Positions 42,228 through 52,410 of a stretch of 64,000 bases of DNA are shown piece by piece. Below the pieces are notes generated by a model. The model was not told the origin of the DNA. It searched no databases and saw only the letters and a program-made list of their open reading frames with translations. How positions within the stretch are numbered: the stretch's first letter is position 1; every line of letters starts with the position of its first letter. The position numbers were made by a program, and so were the translations under genes. The stretch lies in assembly GCA_006738865.1 (NCBI GenBank), contig AP019701.1:2166001-2230000 (forward strand), read 5' to 3'. The DNA comes from Allostella sp. ATCC 35155. GTDB taxonomy: Bacteria > Pseudomonadota > Alphaproteobacteria > ATCC43930 > Allostellaceae.

Positions 42228-42276
42228 TTAGCGATTATAAGAATGCGCCCCATCCCGAGCGAAGTCGAGGGACGCA
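42191..42276. repeat. REP-like inverted repeat, 26-bp arms
   Basis: Arms 42191-42216 and 42251-42276 match at 25 of 26 positions when reverse-complemented. The core is CCCTCGACTTCGCTCGG. The 34-nt loop is AT-rich. Extragenic palindromes with this CTCGACTTCGCTCGG core are, from memory, common in several alphaproteobacterial genomes. It could form a strong cruciform or a bidirectional RNA hairpin. It lies at the broken end of the remnant ORF. Confidence 0.8.
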
Positions 42277-42299
42277 CGGTCGCTGGTCGGCACCATGAG

Positions 42300-42455
42300 T
42301 CATGGCTTTTCGGAGTGGGTATAAGTTTCAAGTTCCAGTGCAACCTGAATATGTAAATGGCCTGCTTCGCGCAGTGCCATCGTCGCCTTGGCCAACAGGG
42401 CAAGGCCATCGCGAAACAGTTCGCGGTGCTTCAGGACGAGTGGCACGCCGTTCAA
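42300..42455 (-). CDS. small ORF of unknown function overlapping the otnC stop (51 aa)
   Basis: From TTG at 42455, overlapping the decarboxylase stop (TTGA), runs MNGVPLVLKHRELFRDGLAL and then LAKATMALREAGHLHIQVALELETYTHSEKP. The sequence is protein-like, but third-position G+C is only about 60%, against much higher values in neighbouring genes. It could be a coupled small gene after otnC or the remains of the same unknown gene as 42054-42227, separated from it by the repeat. No family recognised. Confidence 0.35.
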   Translation of the reverse strand: MNGVPLVLKHRELFRDGLALLAKATMALREAGHLHIQVALELETYTHSEKP

Positions 42456-43102
42456 CTCGGAAAGTGCCGCCCCAGGTCGTCGATCTGGCCGCTCGTCAGC
42501 CAGCGGGTGCGGCGACCCTCCATCATCAGGTAGAGCCGCGCGGTCTCCTCCAGCTCCTCGGCATTGTAGACGGCGTCCTCCAGGCTCTTGCCGGCGACGA
42601 CCGGCCCGTGGTTTGCCAGGAGTACGGCGTGATGGTCGGCGGCGAGCGCGCCGACCGCGTCGGCGAGCCCCCTGTCGCCCGGGCGGAAGTAGGGGACGAG
42701 CGGCAGCTTGCCGATGCGCATGACGTAGTAGGCGGTGATCGGCGGCAGGACGTTCTCGGCGTCGACATCGGCAAGGCAGGAGACGCAGACGGCGTGCGTG
42801 CAGTGGAGATGGACGACGGCGCGCGCCGCCGGCCGCGCCCGGTACATGGCGAGGTGGAGGAACGCCTCCTTCGACGGCGGGTCGCCGGCCAGCAAGGTGC
42901 CGTCTTCGGCGACCTTGGAAATCCGCTCGGGTTCCAGGTCCCCCATGCAGCTGTTGGTCGGCGTGATCAGCATGCCGCCCGGCAGGATCTCGTCGGGCAG
43001 GCGGACGCTGATGTTGCCGCTCGACCCGTGGGCGTAGCGCCGGTCGTAGAGCGACTTCCCGTGCCGCGCGATGGCGCGGCGGATATCGGCTTCGGATGGC
43101 AT
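42452..43102 (-). CDS. otnC: 3-oxo-tetronate 4-phosphate decarboxylase (class II aldolase family)
   Basis: A 216-residue class II aldolase/adducin-fold protein: HGSSGNISVRLPDEILPGGMLITPTN, the metal-ligand pair in VVHLHCTHAV, LLANHGPVVAG and EELEETARLYL, with the conserved PSKE acid. It is divergent from a DUF1537 kinase 94 bp away; this pairing defines the OtnC/OtnK tetronate pathway, in which OtnC decarboxylates 3-oxo-tetronate 4-phosphate to dihydroxyacetone phosphate. The ATG at 43102 gives the usual N-terminus. The tetronate dehydrogenase and isomerase of the full pathway are not in the window. Confidence 0.85.
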   Translation of the reverse strand: MPSEADIRRAIARHGKSLYDRRYAHGSSGNISVRLPDEILPGGMLITPTNSCMGDLEPERISKVAEDGTLLAGDPPSKEAFLHLAMYRARPAARAVVHLHCTHAVCVSCLADVDAENVLPPITAYYVMRIGKLPLVPYFRPGDRGLADAVGALAADHHAVLLANHGPVVAGKSLEDAVYNAEELEETARLYLMMEGRRTRWLTSGQIDDLGRHFPS

Positions 43103-43196
43103 GTCGGCAGGGCTCCCGCAGGCTGGCATGGCAGGCGGCCAACGGATACGGTTCGGGCCGACCGCGTCAAGAACCCTTGGGAGAGGAAGGCCTCCG

Positions 43197-44456
43197 ATGC
43201 TGCTGGGAGTGATCGCCGACGACTTCACCGGTGCGACCGACATCGCGTCGATGCTGGCGAAGAACGGGATGCGCACGGTGCAGACGGTGGGCGTGCCGAC
43301 GGGTGACGAGGCGCCCGCCGCCGATGCCGTGGTCGTCGCGCTGAAGAGCCGGACGATTCCGGCGGCCGACGCGGTGGCCCAGTCGCTGGCGGCCCTCGAC
43401 TGGCTGCTGGCCCAGGGCGCCCGGCAGATCGTCTTCAAATACTGCTCGACCTTCGACAGCACCGATGCCGGCAATATCGGGCCGGTCGGGGAGGCGCTGC
43501 TGGACCGGCTCGGCGGCATCGCCGTGGTTTGCCCGGCCTTTCCCGCGACCAAGCGCACCATCTATCGCGGCTACCTCTTCGTCGGCGACGTGCTGCTGTC
43601 GGAGAGCAGCATGAAGGACCATCCGCTGACGCCGATGACGGACCCCAGCCTCGTCCGCGTCATGGCCCGCCAGGTACGCGACCCGGGCACGGTCGGCCTC
43701 GTCGGCTGCGAGACGGTCCAGCAGGGGGCGATGGCGATCAAGGCCGCGCTCGACCGGCTGCAGGCCGAGGGCAAGCGCTTCGCCGTCGTCGACGCGGTGG
43801 CCGACGCCGACCTCCGGGCGATCGGCGCCGCCATCGCCGACGCGCCGCTGCTGACCGGTGGGTCCGGCATCGCCATGGGCCTGCCGGACAATTTCCGCCG
43901 CATCGGGGCCCTGGCCGAAGGCGGGACGGCCACTCTGGAAGTACCCGAGGGGCGATCGGCGGTGTTGGCCGGAAGCTGCTCGGCTGCGACCCGCGGACAG
44001 GTCGCCGCCGTGGCCGGGCGCTGGCCCACCATCCGGCTCGATCCGCAGGAACTCGCCGCGGGGCAGCAGAGTGCGGAGGCCGTTCTGCGCTGGGCCGGCG
44101 AGCAGGATCCCGGCAGCCCGATCCTGATCTATTCGACAGCGGAACCCGACGCGGTCCGCGCCGCCCAGGACGCGCTCGGCCGCGATCGGGCGGCGGCGGT
44201 GCTGGAGGAGGCGTTCGCGGCCGTCGCCGCGGGGCTCGTCGCCGCCGGCGTGCGCCGGATGGTGGTGGCGGGCGGCGAGACCGCAGGCGCGGTGGTCGGG
44301 GCGCTCGGGATCGACCAACTCGCGATCGGTCCCGAGATCGACCCCGGCGTGCCCTGGGTGCAGGCGAACGGCGCCGAAGGCCTCTGCCTGGCGCTGAAGT
44401 CCGGCAATTTCGGTACCGAGGACTTCTTCACCAAGGCCTTCGCGCGCCTCGCCTGA
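43197..44456 (+). CDS. otnK: 3-oxo-tetronate kinase (DUF1537, four-carbon acid sugar kinase)
   Basis: A 419-residue kinase with the N-terminal sugar-binding domain (LLGVIADDFTGATDIASMLAKNGM, IVFKYCSTFDSTDAGNIGP, CPAFPATKRTIYRGYLFV) and the C-terminal nucleotide domain (VLAGSCSAATRGQV, RRMVVAGGETAGAVV, WVQANGAEGLCLALKSGNFG). It phosphorylates 3-oxo-tetronate at O4, feeding OtnC. The divergent promoters of otnC and otnK share 94 bp, so a single regulator could control both; none is adjacent. ATG 43197 follows GAGAGGAAGG. Confidence 0.88.
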   Translation: MLLGVIADDFTGATDIASMLAKNGMRTVQTVGVPTGDEAPAADAVVVALKSRTIPAADAVAQSLAALDWLLAQGARQIVFKYCSTFDSTDAGNIGPVGEALLDRLGGIAVVCPAFPATKRTIYRGYLFVGDVLLSESSMKDHPLTPMTDPSLVRVMARQVRDPGTVGLVGCETVQQGAMAIKAALDRLQAEGKRFAVVDAVADADLRAIGAAIADAPLLTGGSGIAMGLPDNFRRIGALAEGGTATLEVPEGRSAVLAGSCSAATRGQVAAVAGRWPTIRLDPQELAAGQQSAEAVLRWAGEQDPGSPILIYSTAEPDAVRAAQDALGRDRAAAVLEEAFAAVAAGLVAAGVRRMVVAGGETAGAVVGALGIDQLAIGPEIDPGVPWVQANGAEGLCLALKSGNFGTEDFFTKAFARLA

Positions 44457-44460
44457 CGCC

Positions 44461-45642
44461 TCACCGCGCGAGGAAGGCCCGGATCGCCGGGCCGGCCTGC
44501 GCGATCGCCAGCACGCCGTCGAGATGCCCGCCCTCGCCGGTGATCGTCACCGTCTCGACCGGGGTGCCGTTCGCCTTGAGGATCGCCCCTGCCGCCGCGG
44601 ACATGCGGGGCGGCAGCAGCAGGTCGGAGGCGGCAGGGATGAGCAGCGTCTTCGCCTTGACCGCCTTCAGGCCCTCGGCCAGGGAGGCGGCGTGGCCGGC
44701 CGAAAATAGCTGGTTCGCCTTGACGAGGTAGAGGAAGTGGTTGGCGTCGCTCGTCTTCGCGCGCGCCAGGGCGGCCTTGTCCAGCGTGTCCTCGATGGCG
44801 AAGCGGTTCTCCATCGCCGCCGCCGGGTCGCGCGCCGGATCGGCCCATTTCCGGCCGAAGGCACGGTCGGCCCAGCCGGCCGCGCGCGCGTGCAGCGTGA
44901 CGATCTTGAGCGCATGTGCCAGCCCGTCCACCGGCTCCGGCCCGCCGTAATAGTCGCCGCCCTTCCAGTTGGGATCGAGGCGGATCGGCGAGGCCCAGAC
45001 GTCGAGCCAGCCGATGAGGAAGGCATCGGCCTCGGCGCCGCCGATGACCGGCACGATGCGCTCGACCATGGCCGGATGCGCGGCGGCCCACTCGAACGCC
45101 TGCAGCGCACCCATCGAGGCGCCGACGACCGCATGCAGTTTGCGGATGCCGAGCGATTCGAGCAGCGCCTTCTGGACCTCGACGAAGTCCCGGATGGTGA
45201 CCACCGGAAAGCGCATGCCATAGGGCTTGCCGGTGTCCGGGTCGATGGTGGCGGGACCGGTGGTGACGGTCTGGGGATGCCGGGGTGACAGGTTGACCAG
45301 CGTGTCGGAGCTGATGACGAAGAAGCGGTCGGTGTCGATCGGCTTGCCGGCGCCGATGATCGCGTCCCAGTAGCCGGGCGCGGCGTCGCCCGCGGCATAC
45401 TTGCCGGCGGCGTGCGAGTTGCCCGAGAAGAAATGTGTCACGAGGATCACGTTGTCGCGGGCGTCGTTGAGCTTGCCGTAGCTCTCCCACCCGACCTTGA
45501 CGTCCTTGATCGTCTTGCCGCCGCGGGTCGTGTAGCTCGGCATCGAGAAGGTCTTCTTCTCGACGATCCCGTCATAGGCCGCGGCGGGCCCCGCCACGGC
45601 GAGGGCGATTCCCAGAACGGCCAGTCCCAGCTTGCGCAGCAT
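44461..45642 (-). CDS. exported MetX-like alpha/beta hydrolase
   Basis: A 393-residue alpha/beta hydrolase of the homoserine acetyltransferase (MetX) group but with a Sec leader (MLRKLGLAVLGIALAVAGPAAA). Core motifs: VILVTHFFSGNSHAAG, nucleophile Ser in VVGASMGALQAFEWA, acid Asp in PAASDLLLPP and His in GEGGHLDGVLA. True MetX enzymes are cytoplasmic and make methionine; export argues for hydrolysis of a periplasmic ester or lactone instead. GGAGGA lies about 6 nt before the ATG at 45642. It is divergent from the TAXI binding-protein gene, 160 bp away. Confidence 0.85.
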   Translation of the reverse strand: MLRKLGLAVLGIALAVAGPAAAYDGIVEKKTFSMPSYTTRGGKTIKDVKVGWESYGKLNDARDNVILVTHFFSGNSHAAGKYAAGDAAPGYWDAIIGAGKPIDTDRFFVISSDTLVNLSPRHPQTVTTGPATIDPDTGKPYGMRFPVVTIRDFVEVQKALLESLGIRKLHAVVGASMGALQAFEWAAAHPAMVERIVPVIGGAEADAFLIGWLDVWASPIRLDPNWKGGDYYGGPEPVDGLAHALKIVTLHARAAGWADRAFGRKWADPARDPAAAMENRFAIEDTLDKAALARAKTSDANHFLYLVKANQLFSAGHAASLAEGLKAVKAKTLLIPAASDLLLPPRMSAAAGAILKANGTPVETVTITGEGGHLDGVLAIAQAGPAIRAFLAR

Positions 45643-45802
45643 CGGCGTCCTCCTTGATGGCGGGTGCCGTCCCGCGACACCTTCGCCGGACCTCGAGCCT
45701 ACCAGTTTCGGATGACGGATGCCCTGTCGCTCTCCGAAGGGTTGGCGGTGCGACCAATTGGCGCTATCTAGCCTCCATCCACGCAATTCAGGGGAGGATG
45801 CA

Positions 45803-46774
45803 ATGCAGAATTGGCGGACGGGCGCGCTCGCGCTCGCCCTGGTGGCCGGCCTGTCGGCCGGCGCCGCGGCACAGTCGACACGCCAGCTCTCGATCGTCAC
45901 CGGCGGCACCGGCGGCGTCTATTATCCGCTGGGCGGCGGACTCGCCAACGTCCTGACCAAGCATGTCCCGGGCTGGCAGGCGACCGCCGAGGTGACCGGC
46001 GGCTCCGTCGACAACCTGAAGCTGGTCGGTGCCGAGCGCGCCGAGCTCGCCTTCGCGATGGCCGATGCGACGCTCGACGCCGTCCGCGGCCAGGACAAGT
46101 TCAAGTCCGGCAAGCTCGACGTCATGACGCTGGCGGTGCTCTATCCGAACCGCATGCACGTCGTCACGACCGAGAGCACCGGCGTCAAGACGATGAAGGA
46201 TCTCAAGGGGCGCCGCGTCTCGACCGGGTCGCCCGGTAGCGCCACCGAGGTCATGGCCTTCCGCCTGATCGAGGCCGCCGGCCTCGACAAGGACAAGGAC
46301 TTGCGGCGCGAGCGCCTCGGCGTCGCCGAATCGACCAATGCCATCAAGGACAACAAGATCGAGGCCTATTTCTGGGTCGGCGGCCTGCCGACCTCGGCCG
46401 TCACCGATCTCGGCGCCACGCCGGGCGTCAAGCTGAAGCTCATCGACCATGACGACGCCGTCGCGCCGATGAACAAGAAGTACGGCCAGCTCTATTCCAA
46501 CGGCGTGATCCCGGCCGGCACCTATCCGGGGCAGGACGTCGCCAACAAGCAGGCCAACGTCTGGAACATCCTCGTCGCCAACCGGAAGATGTCCGACGAC
46601 GTCGCCTACCAGGTGACCAAGATCCTGTTCGAGAAGAAGGACGAGATCGTCGCGGTCCACAAGGAGGCGGCCAGCTTCCTGCTCGAGAACCAGAAGGCGG
46701 AGAACTCGCCGGCGCCGTTCCATCCCGGCGCGCTGAAGTACTATCAGGAGAAGGGCATCAAGGTCGGCGGCTGA
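45803..46774 (+). CDS. TRAP transporter TAXI-family substrate-binding protein
   Basis: A 323-residue binding protein with a Sec leader (MQNWRTGALALALVAGLSAGAAA). TAXI hallmarks: LSIVTGGTGGVYYPLGGGLANVL, VTGGSVDNLKLVGAERAELAFAMAD, MKDLKGRRVSTGSPGSATE and KIEAYFWVGGLPTSAVTDLG. It feeds the fused TRAP permease downstream. GGGGAGG lies directly before the ATG. A strong terminator follows the gene, so most transcripts probably end here and give an excess of binding protein. Confidence 0.93.
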   Translation: MQNWRTGALALALVAGLSAGAAAQSTRQLSIVTGGTGGVYYPLGGGLANVLTKHVPGWQATAEVTGGSVDNLKLVGAERAELAFAMADATLDAVRGQDKFKSGKLDVMTLAVLYPNRMHVVTTESTGVKTMKDLKGRRVSTGSPGSATEVMAFRLIEAAGLDKDKDLRRERLGVAESTNAIKDNKIEAYFWVGGLPTSAVTDLGATPGVKLKLIDHDDAVAPMNKKYGQLYSNGVIPAGTYPGQDVANKQANVWNILVANRKMSDDVAYQVTKILFEKKDEIVAVHKEAASFLLENQKAENSPAPFHPGALKYYQEKGIKVGG

Positions 46775-46804
46775 CGCCGCCCGCCTTCGGCTCCACGACG
46801 ACGA

Positions 46805-46845
46805 GGAAGCCCGGTTCGCGCGTTCGAGCCGGGCTTCCGCTTTTT
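46805..46845 (+). terminator. intrinsic terminator between TAXI binding protein and permease
   Basis: GGAAGCCCGG (46805-46814) pairs perfectly with CCGGGCTTCC (46829-46838) over 10 bp with a 14-nt loop, followed after GC by TTTTT (46841-46845). It is 30 bp after the SBP stop and 33 bp before the permease start, so partial read-through must supply the permease. Confidence 0.85.
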
Positions 46846-46878
46846 GCGGCGGGGCGTTGCCGCCCCGGGGGACAGGAC

Positions 46879-48891
46879 ATGGCGAAGCACGATGAGAAGG
46901 CCACGGCCGTGGTCGAGCCGGAGGTGGACGAGGCCGCGCTGAAGAAGGCGGAGGAGTTCATCGAACAGGAGGAGGGCGCGACCCACCGCATGGGCGGCTG
47001 GGTCGGCTGGTGCCTGACGGCGCTCGCCGTCAGCATGTCCCTGTTCCACCTCTGGGCCGCCTACGACATCGTGCCGACGACGATCCTGCGGCCGGTTCAT
47101 GTCGGCTTCGCGCTCGTCCTGATCTTTCTGCTGTTTCCGATCGCGCCCCGCTTCCGCAACCGCATCCGGATCTGGGACCTGGCCCTGGCGGCCGCGGCCA
47201 TCGCCACCATCTGGTACCTGATCCAGGGCGGCGACGAGTTGACCGACCGGGCGAGCCTGCCCGAGCCGATCGACCAGTGGTACGGCGTCATCTTCCTGCT
47301 GCTGGTGCTCGAGGCCGCGCGCCGCTCGACTGGCTGGATCATGCCGGCCGTCGCCGTCGGCTTCATCGCCTATGCCATGACCGGGCCCTACCTGCCGCCG
47401 CCATGGACCCATCGCGGCTATGACATCGAGCGGCTGACGGGCCAGCTCTACATGACGCTGGAAGGGGTCTTCGGGACCGCCATCGACGTATCTTCCAGCC
47501 TCATCATCCTCTTCACCATCTTCGGCGCCGTGCTGCAATTCTCGGGCGCCGGCAAGTTCTTCATCGACTTCTCGTTCACGCTGATGGGCGGGCGACCGAC
47601 CAGCGCCGGCCGCGCGGTCGTGCTGTCCTCGTTCCTGCTCGGCGGCCCGTCCGGCTCGGGCGTGGCGACGACCGTCACCCTGGGCTCGGTCGCCTATCCG
47701 ATGCTGGCGCGCGCCGGCTATGGCAAGAACGACGCCGGCGGCCTGCTGGCGGCCGGCGGCCTCGGCGCGATCCTGTCGCCGCCGGTGCTCGGCGCCGCTG
47801 CCTTCCTGATCGCCGAGTTTCTCAAGATCTCCTATCTCGACGTCATCCGGATGGCGATCATCCCGACCTGCCTCTACTACCTCGCGCTCTTCGTGATGGT
47901 GGAGCTGGACGGGCGCCGCTTCGGCATGACGTCGGTGACGATGGTCCAGCGCGAGAGCCTGTGGCAGCTGACGCGCCAGTACTGGTTCCACTTCACCTCG
48001 CTGATCTCGATCATCGTCTTCATGCTGTGGGGCTTCTCCCCGGTGCTGGCGGTGTTCTGGTCGACCATCCTGGCCGCTGCCGTCAGCTTCTTCCGCCGCG
48101 AGACGGCGCTGACCCCGCCGCGTCTGATCCAGGCGCTGGCCGCCGGCTCGATCGGTATGCTCAACGTCGCGGCGACCTGCGCGGCCGCCGGCATCATCGT
48201 CGGCGTGGTGACGCTGACGGGCCTCGGCCTCAAGTTCAGCGCGATCGCGATCGAACTGGCGGGCGGGAGTCTCGCGCTGACGGCGGTCTTCACCGCGCTG
48301 GTGGTCTGGGTCGTCGGCCTCGCCGTGCCGGTGACCGCCAGCTACATCATCTGCGCCGTCATCGCCGCCCCGGCGCTGACCAAGCTCGGTGTGCCGGACT
48401 ATGCCGCGCACATGTTCATCTTCTACTACGCGGTGCTGTCCGAGGTGTCGCCGCCGACCGCGCTCTCGCCCTTCGCGGCCGCCGCCATCACCGGCGGCGA
48501 TCCCTACAAGACGACGCTGCAGGCGTGGAAATACACGATGCCGGCCTTCCTGGTGCCGTTCGTCTTCGTCCTCGACCCGCTCGGCGTCGGCCTTCTTCTC
48601 GAGGTGGCCACGGCGGGCGGCTGGATCGACACCGCCTGGATCACGCTCACCACCACGGCCGGCATCGGCATCCTGGCTGCGGCCGGACAGCGCTGGCTGC
48701 TCGCGCGCCTGACCCTGCCCGAACTGGCGGCGGCCCTGCTCGCCGGGCTCTGCCTGCTCTTCCCCAGCATCGTCGCCAGCTATCTGCCGGGCGAGTTGCC
48801 GCTCGGCGAGATCAAGGCGGTGGGGCTGGCGATCGGCGGGCTCCTGCTGGCGCTCCAGTGGCTACGCCGGCGCGCGCTGGCGACGGCGTAG
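46879..48891 (+). CDS. TRAP transporter fused permease (4TM/12TM, DctQM fusion)
   Basis: A 670-residue membrane protein of the fused TRAP permease type that accompanies TAXI binding proteins. After a polar N-terminus (about 35 residues, acidic/Lys-rich) there is a DctQ-like four-helix part (to about 165), then a DctM-like part with SSFLLGGPSGSGVATTVTLGSVAYPML, GGLGAILSPPVLGAAAFLIAEFL, and FYYAVLSEVSPPTALSPFAAAAITGG. It would take up a dicarboxylate, glutamate or related acid with a cation. Starts with ATG, GGGGGACAGGAC upstream. Confidence 0.93.
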   Translation: MAKHDEKATAVVEPEVDEAALKKAEEFIEQEEGATHRMGGWVGWCLTALAVSMSLFHLWAAYDIVPTTILRPVHVGFALVLIFLLFPIAPRFRNRIRIWDLALAAAAIATIWYLIQGGDELTDRASLPEPIDQWYGVIFLLLVLEAARRSTGWIMPAVAVGFIAYAMTGPYLPPPWTHRGYDIERLTGQLYMTLEGVFGTAIDVSSSLIILFTIFGAVLQFSGAGKFFIDFSFTLMGGRPTSAGRAVVLSSFLLGGPSGSGVATTVTLGSVAYPMLARAGYGKNDAGGLLAAGGLGAILSPPVLGAAAFLIAEFLKISYLDVIRMAIIPTCLYYLALFVMVELDGRRFGMTSVTMVQRESLWQLTRQYWFHFTSLISIIVFMLWGFSPVLAVFWSTILAAAVSFFRRETALTPPRLIQALAAGSIGMLNVAATCAAAGIIVGVVTLTGLGLKFSAIAIELAGGSLALTAVFTALVVWVVGLAVPVTASYIICAVIAAPALTKLGVPDYAAHMFIFYYAVLSEVSPPTALSPFAAAAITGGDPYKTTLQAWKYTMPAFLVPFVFVLDPLGVGLLLEVATAGGWIDTAWITLTTTAGIGILAAAGQRWLLARLTLPELAAALLAGLCLLFPSIVASYLPGELPLGEIKAVGLAIGGLLLALQWLRRRALATA

Positions 48892-48960
48892 GGGGACGAC
48901 AGACGGCGTCTGCGGACGGGCCTTGGCGGGGAACCAACGGGGAGTCTAAACTGTCACATT

Positions 48961-49045
48961 GGCTGGGGTGCCGGCGGGGTTCGTTCCGCGACGGCTGAGA
49001 AGACACCCATCGAACCTGATCTGGATCATGCCAGCGAAGGGAGCC
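48961..49045 (+). ncRNA. TPP riboswitch (thi box) controlling thiO-thiS-thiG
   Basis: The conserved thi-box elements appear in order: GGGGTGCC (48965-48972), CTGAGA (48995-49000), ACACCC (49003-49008), GAACCTGAT (49012-49020), CTGGATCATGCCAGCG (49021-49036) and AGGGA (49038-49042). The outer helix P1 can close between GGCT (48961-48964) and AGCC (49042-49045). The ribosome site GGGAG (49039-49043) lies inside the 3' side of the aptamer, immediately before the GTG start at 49047. TPP binding should therefore block translation of thiO directly, with no separate expression platform. Confidence 0.95.
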
Positions 49046-49046
49046 C

Positions 49047-51198
<2,152 letters not shown>

Positions 51199-51202
51199 CC
51201 GG

Positions 51203-52024
51203 TCAGCCGCGGCAGCGCGCCCGCATCTCCGCCAGCGCCCCATCGAGGCCGTCGAGCGGCACCTCTAGCAGGCTGTCCAGCATCCGCACCACGGTCAGGG
51301 TGCGGGCCTGGGCGAGCGCCCGCGCGGTGGCCGCCTCCCGGCCGGGGGAGCCGAGGATGCCTCCGTCGCGGACGATCGCGGCGAGGCGCTGCTGGTCGGC
51401 GAGGAAGACGACCCGCTCGCCGGGGCGGACGAGGTCCTGGTCCGCAGGGCCGGGGGTGAAGCGCAGGACGCCCGCTGCATCGCCTGGTGCTGATCGGTCG
51501 CGCTCGATGGCGAGGCGGCGGCCGCGCGGGCCCGTGCGGGTGACGATGCAGCGCTCGCCGGTCACCGTGACCTCCCAGGCGGGATAGGCGAACGGGACCG
51601 CCGCGGGTCGCGGCCGCGGTGGCGGATCGAGTACGGCGGTGCGTTGCGCGATGGCGGCGGCAATGCAGTCGCGCAGGCGGCCGCTGCCGTCCGGTTCGGC
51701 TTCGCACCGGTTGCGCTGTCGCAGCCAGCCCTGCTGGTCGCGGCGCAGGGCGGCGGCATCGCCGGTCGCAAGCTGTCGGCGATAGAGTTCGGCCAGTCGC
51801 CGATCGGCCGCGGAGAGGCCGGCGTCGGCGCAGATGGCCCGTTCGACGCGGGTGCCGGCGCGCGCGCAGTCGAAGCTGGGGCCGGGGGAAGGCGCCTTGG
51901 CGGCGGCGGGCAGGGCCGCCAGCAGTGTCAGCGCACCAGCCGCAGCTTGGCGGCGAAGACCCGCAGGGCATCGTCGATGTTGCCGGCCTGGGCCAGCCGC
52001 TCGCGTCCGCTCATCACGATCCAT
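51203..52024 (-). CDS. LprI/DUF1311-domain periplasmic protein
   Basis: About 273 residues. A basic N-terminus and hydrophobic segment (LRRQAAAGALTLLAALPAAAKA) form a likely Sec leader. The mature part opens with FDCARAGTRVERAICADAGLSAADRRLAELYRRQLA and DQQGWLRQRNRCEAEPDGSGRLRDCI, the DUF1311/LprI Cys pattern known from lysozyme-inhibitor-like proteins. The C-terminal 130 residues are a separate domain of unknown type. ATG 52024 places the leader after about 24 residues and overlaps the DUF2794 gene by 97 bp, unusually long for same-strand genes. Confidence 0.75.
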   Translation of the reverse strand: MDRDERTRAAGPGRQHRRCPAGLRRQAAAGALTLLAALPAAAKAPSPGPSFDCARAGTRVERAICADAGLSAADRRLAELYRRQLATGDAAALRRDQQGWLRQRNRCEAEPDGSGRLRDCIAAAIAQRTAVLDPPPRPRPAAVPFAYPAWEVTVTGERCIVTRTGPRGRRLAIERDRSAPGDAAGVLRFTPGPADQDLVRPGERVVFLADQQRLAAIVRDGGILGSPGREAATARALAQARTLTVVRMLDSLLEVPLDGLDGALAEMRARCRG

Positions 52025-52326
52025 TGGCTGTTTCCGTCGTTCCCCGGCGGTCCCTTGACGATAGCGTAGAGCGGCCGCTCGTGGGTGTGACGATAGACGG
52101 AAAAAATGGCCCGGCCCGGCGTGTGATCGATCGCGTAGTCGCGCCATTCCCCGCTGCTGACATGCCGGCTGTAGAGGCCGAGCAGGCGGTTCAGTTCGCT
52201 GCGATTGAAATAGACCGGGCGTTGGCGGCCGCGGTGGTCGGACAGGCGTATGACGGTGGAAGCCGTTCGCGCCACGGAGAGCCTCTGTCGCACCCTGGAT
52301 CGGCCGACAGTGTTCCCCATTTTCAT
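51928..52326 (-). CDS. DUF2794 family protein
   Basis: About 132 residues with the DUF2794 pattern: VIRLSDHRGRQRPVYFNRSELNRLLGLYSRHVSSGEWRDYAIDHTPGRAIFSVYRHTHERPLYAIVK. The family is confined mainly to alphaproteobacteria and its role is unknown. Start codons ATG at 52326 and 52320 are both possible; neither has a good ribosome site. It is divergent from the YfgM-like gene and overlaps the LprI-type gene at its 3' end. Confidence 0.88.
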   Translation of the reverse strand: MKMGNTVGRSRVRQRLSVARTASTVIRLSDHRGRQRPVYFNRSELNRLLGLYSRHVSSGEWRDYAIDHTPGRAIFSVYRHTHERPLYAIVKGPPGNDGNSQWIVMSGRERLAQAGNIDDALRVFAAKLRLVR

Positions 52327-52410
52327 CAAATCGTAAAGCGGCGGCACGGTTTGCCTTTGCAGGGGCCTGTCGCTATGGTGCCGGGCGTTTTTCGGGCCGG
52401 AGTGATCGGC

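Noticed and set aside
42089-42409. A 106-codon frame over the REP-like region on the minus strand
   Set aside because: Much of it is encoded by the inverted repeat itself and it runs out of phase with the protein-like remnant at 42054-42227.
48900-48912. CAGACGGCGTCTG as a terminator for the TRAP permease
   Set aside because: The stem is only 5 bp and no T-run follows it; too weak to list.
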